Source: Candidatus Zixiibacteriota bacterium
GTDB taxonomy: Bacteria; Zixibacteria; MSB-5A5; JAABVY01
Length of the DNA: 6,373 bases
Reading direction: 5' to 3'
NCBI GenBank assembly: GCA_014730285.1
Contig: WJIM01000187.1
Span: 1 to 6,373, forward strand
Positions within the stretch are counted from its first letter, which is position 1. Every line of letters begins with the position of its first letter. The notes beneath the pieces were generated by a model that saw only the letters and a program-made list of their open reading frames with translations, searched no databases and was not told the DNA's origin. Below, in pieces: positions 6,100-6,373 of this stretch. The position numbers were made by a program, and so were the translations under genes.

Positions 6100-6148
6100 A
6101 CCGGTCTTATATTCCACAGAGGATTTAAATTCAGAATTCCGGTTTTTT
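6100..6148 (+). terminator. Possible weak terminator after the 156-residue protein gene
   Basis: A T6 run (6143-6148) is preceded by CCGG. ACCGG (6100-6104) can pair with CCGGT (6139-6143) around a long loop, or GGATTT (6121-6126) with AATTCC (6135-6140) with one mismatch. Neither stem is strong, so this is a possibility only. The location between two genes that each look separately expressed supports it. Confidence 0.3.
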
Positions 6149-6158
6149 GTATCATTTT

Positions 6159-6191
6159 TTGCTGAGTTCCGTATAGGTGGATATATAAAAT
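6159..6191 (+). promoter_or_regulatory. Possible promoter of the DUF2807 lipoprotein gene
   Basis: TTGCTG (6159-6164) is 17 nt from TATATA (6182-6187), and the overlapping TATAAA (6184-6189) and TAAAAT (6186-6191) match the -10 consensus better at longer spacing. The stretch is AT-rich and lies 30-60 nt before the start codon, as expected for a promoter. The -35 is weak. Confidence 0.3.
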
Positions 6192-6222
6192 AATGTTTAA
6201 TAAAATAAGGGAGGATGATACA

Positions 6223-6373
6223 ATGAATTTACACGGCAGCAAAATGCTGGTTGCGCTTATGGCACTGGTAGTATTCTTTTCTTCAGGATGTCTCGACCTG
6301 CTGGGGGGATACGAGAAAATCAAGGGCACGGGTGTTGTTGTAGAAAGCGAAAGAGATGTGAAAGGCTTTACGG
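6223..6373 (+). CDS. DUF2807-type lipoprotein, N-terminal part (partial)
   Basis: The gene runs off the right edge after 50 codons. The ATG at 6223 has GGGAGG at 6209-6214, 8 nt upstream. The protein starts with a lipoprotein signal: HGSK, a hydrophobic core, then FSSGC with the likely lipidated cysteine C23. The lipobox lacks the usual leucine at -3, so it is slightly off consensus. The mature start contains GTGVVVESERDVKGFT, which matches the opening of DUF2807 (the putative auto-transporter adhesin head, GIN, domain), a repetitive beta fold found in envelope proteins of Bacteroidetes and relatives. The role is unknown. The call rests on a short stretch because the body of the domain lies outside the window. 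Confidence 0.75.
   Translation, partial: MNLHGSKMLVALMALVVFFSSGCLDLLGGYEKIKGTGVVVESERDVKGFT

Noticed and set aside
6215..6226. Three-codon mini-ORF ATG ATA CAA TGA just before the lipoprotein start
   Set aside because: The GGGAGG site directly abuts this ATG, which leaves no usable spacing, whereas it is correctly placed for the ATG at 6223.
5907..6329. Open frames on both strands across the end of the 156-residue gene
   Set aside because: One overlaps the better supported gene in another frame. The other spans the intergenic gap and the lipoprotein start antisense and gives no domain-like sequence.

Overview
The window looks like ordinary bacterial chromosome from a Gram-negative-type organism. 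It holds one tRNA gene, six complete protein genes and two genes cut by the window edges. Envelope genes such as a signal-peptide DUF1573 protein and a DUF2807-type lipoprotein, together with purine-rich GGAGG ribosome sites and a mid-range, uneven GC content, suggest the Fibrobacteres-Chlorobi-Bacteroidetes side of the tree or a nearby uncultured phylum such as Zixibacteria. That placement is an inference from gene types; nothing here fixes the taxon.

Layout. Positions 1-57 are probably the last 18 codons of a gene entering from the left. A tRNA-Arg(TCT) follows at 65-138 on the plus strand. Convergent to it, with a 5-nt gap, is a membrane-anchored thioredoxin-fold protein with a CEPC active site (144-719, minus). 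A 178-bp divergent region then leads to a plus-strand cluster: D-amino-acid aminotransferase (898-1737), threonine synthase (1775-2980) and an MntP-type manganese exporter (2977-3540). The last two overlap by ATGA. A secreted, probably beta-propeller protein of unknown function (3546-4709, minus) converges on mntP, again with a 5-nt gap. A second divergent region (4710-4858) leads to a secreted DUF1573 protein (4859-5578) and, 30 nt later, a small uncharacterised cytoplasmic protein (5609-6079). After a 143-bp gap a DUF2807 lipoprotein begins (6223) and runs off the right edge.

Working together. The aminotransferase and threonine synthase are both PLP enzymes of amino-acid metabolism and are probably co-transcribed with the metal exporter. 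This looks like a cluster of convenience rather than one pathway, because no other threonine-pathway gene is present. The remaining proteins are mostly envelope proteins without clear partners.

I found no mobile element, CRISPR array, phage gene, toxin-antitoxin pair or defence system. The points most worth a second look are the AT-richer, tyrosine-rich propeller gene, the two dyad symmetries in the divergent promoter regions, the unrecognised 156-residue protein, and the two 5-nt convergent junctions.
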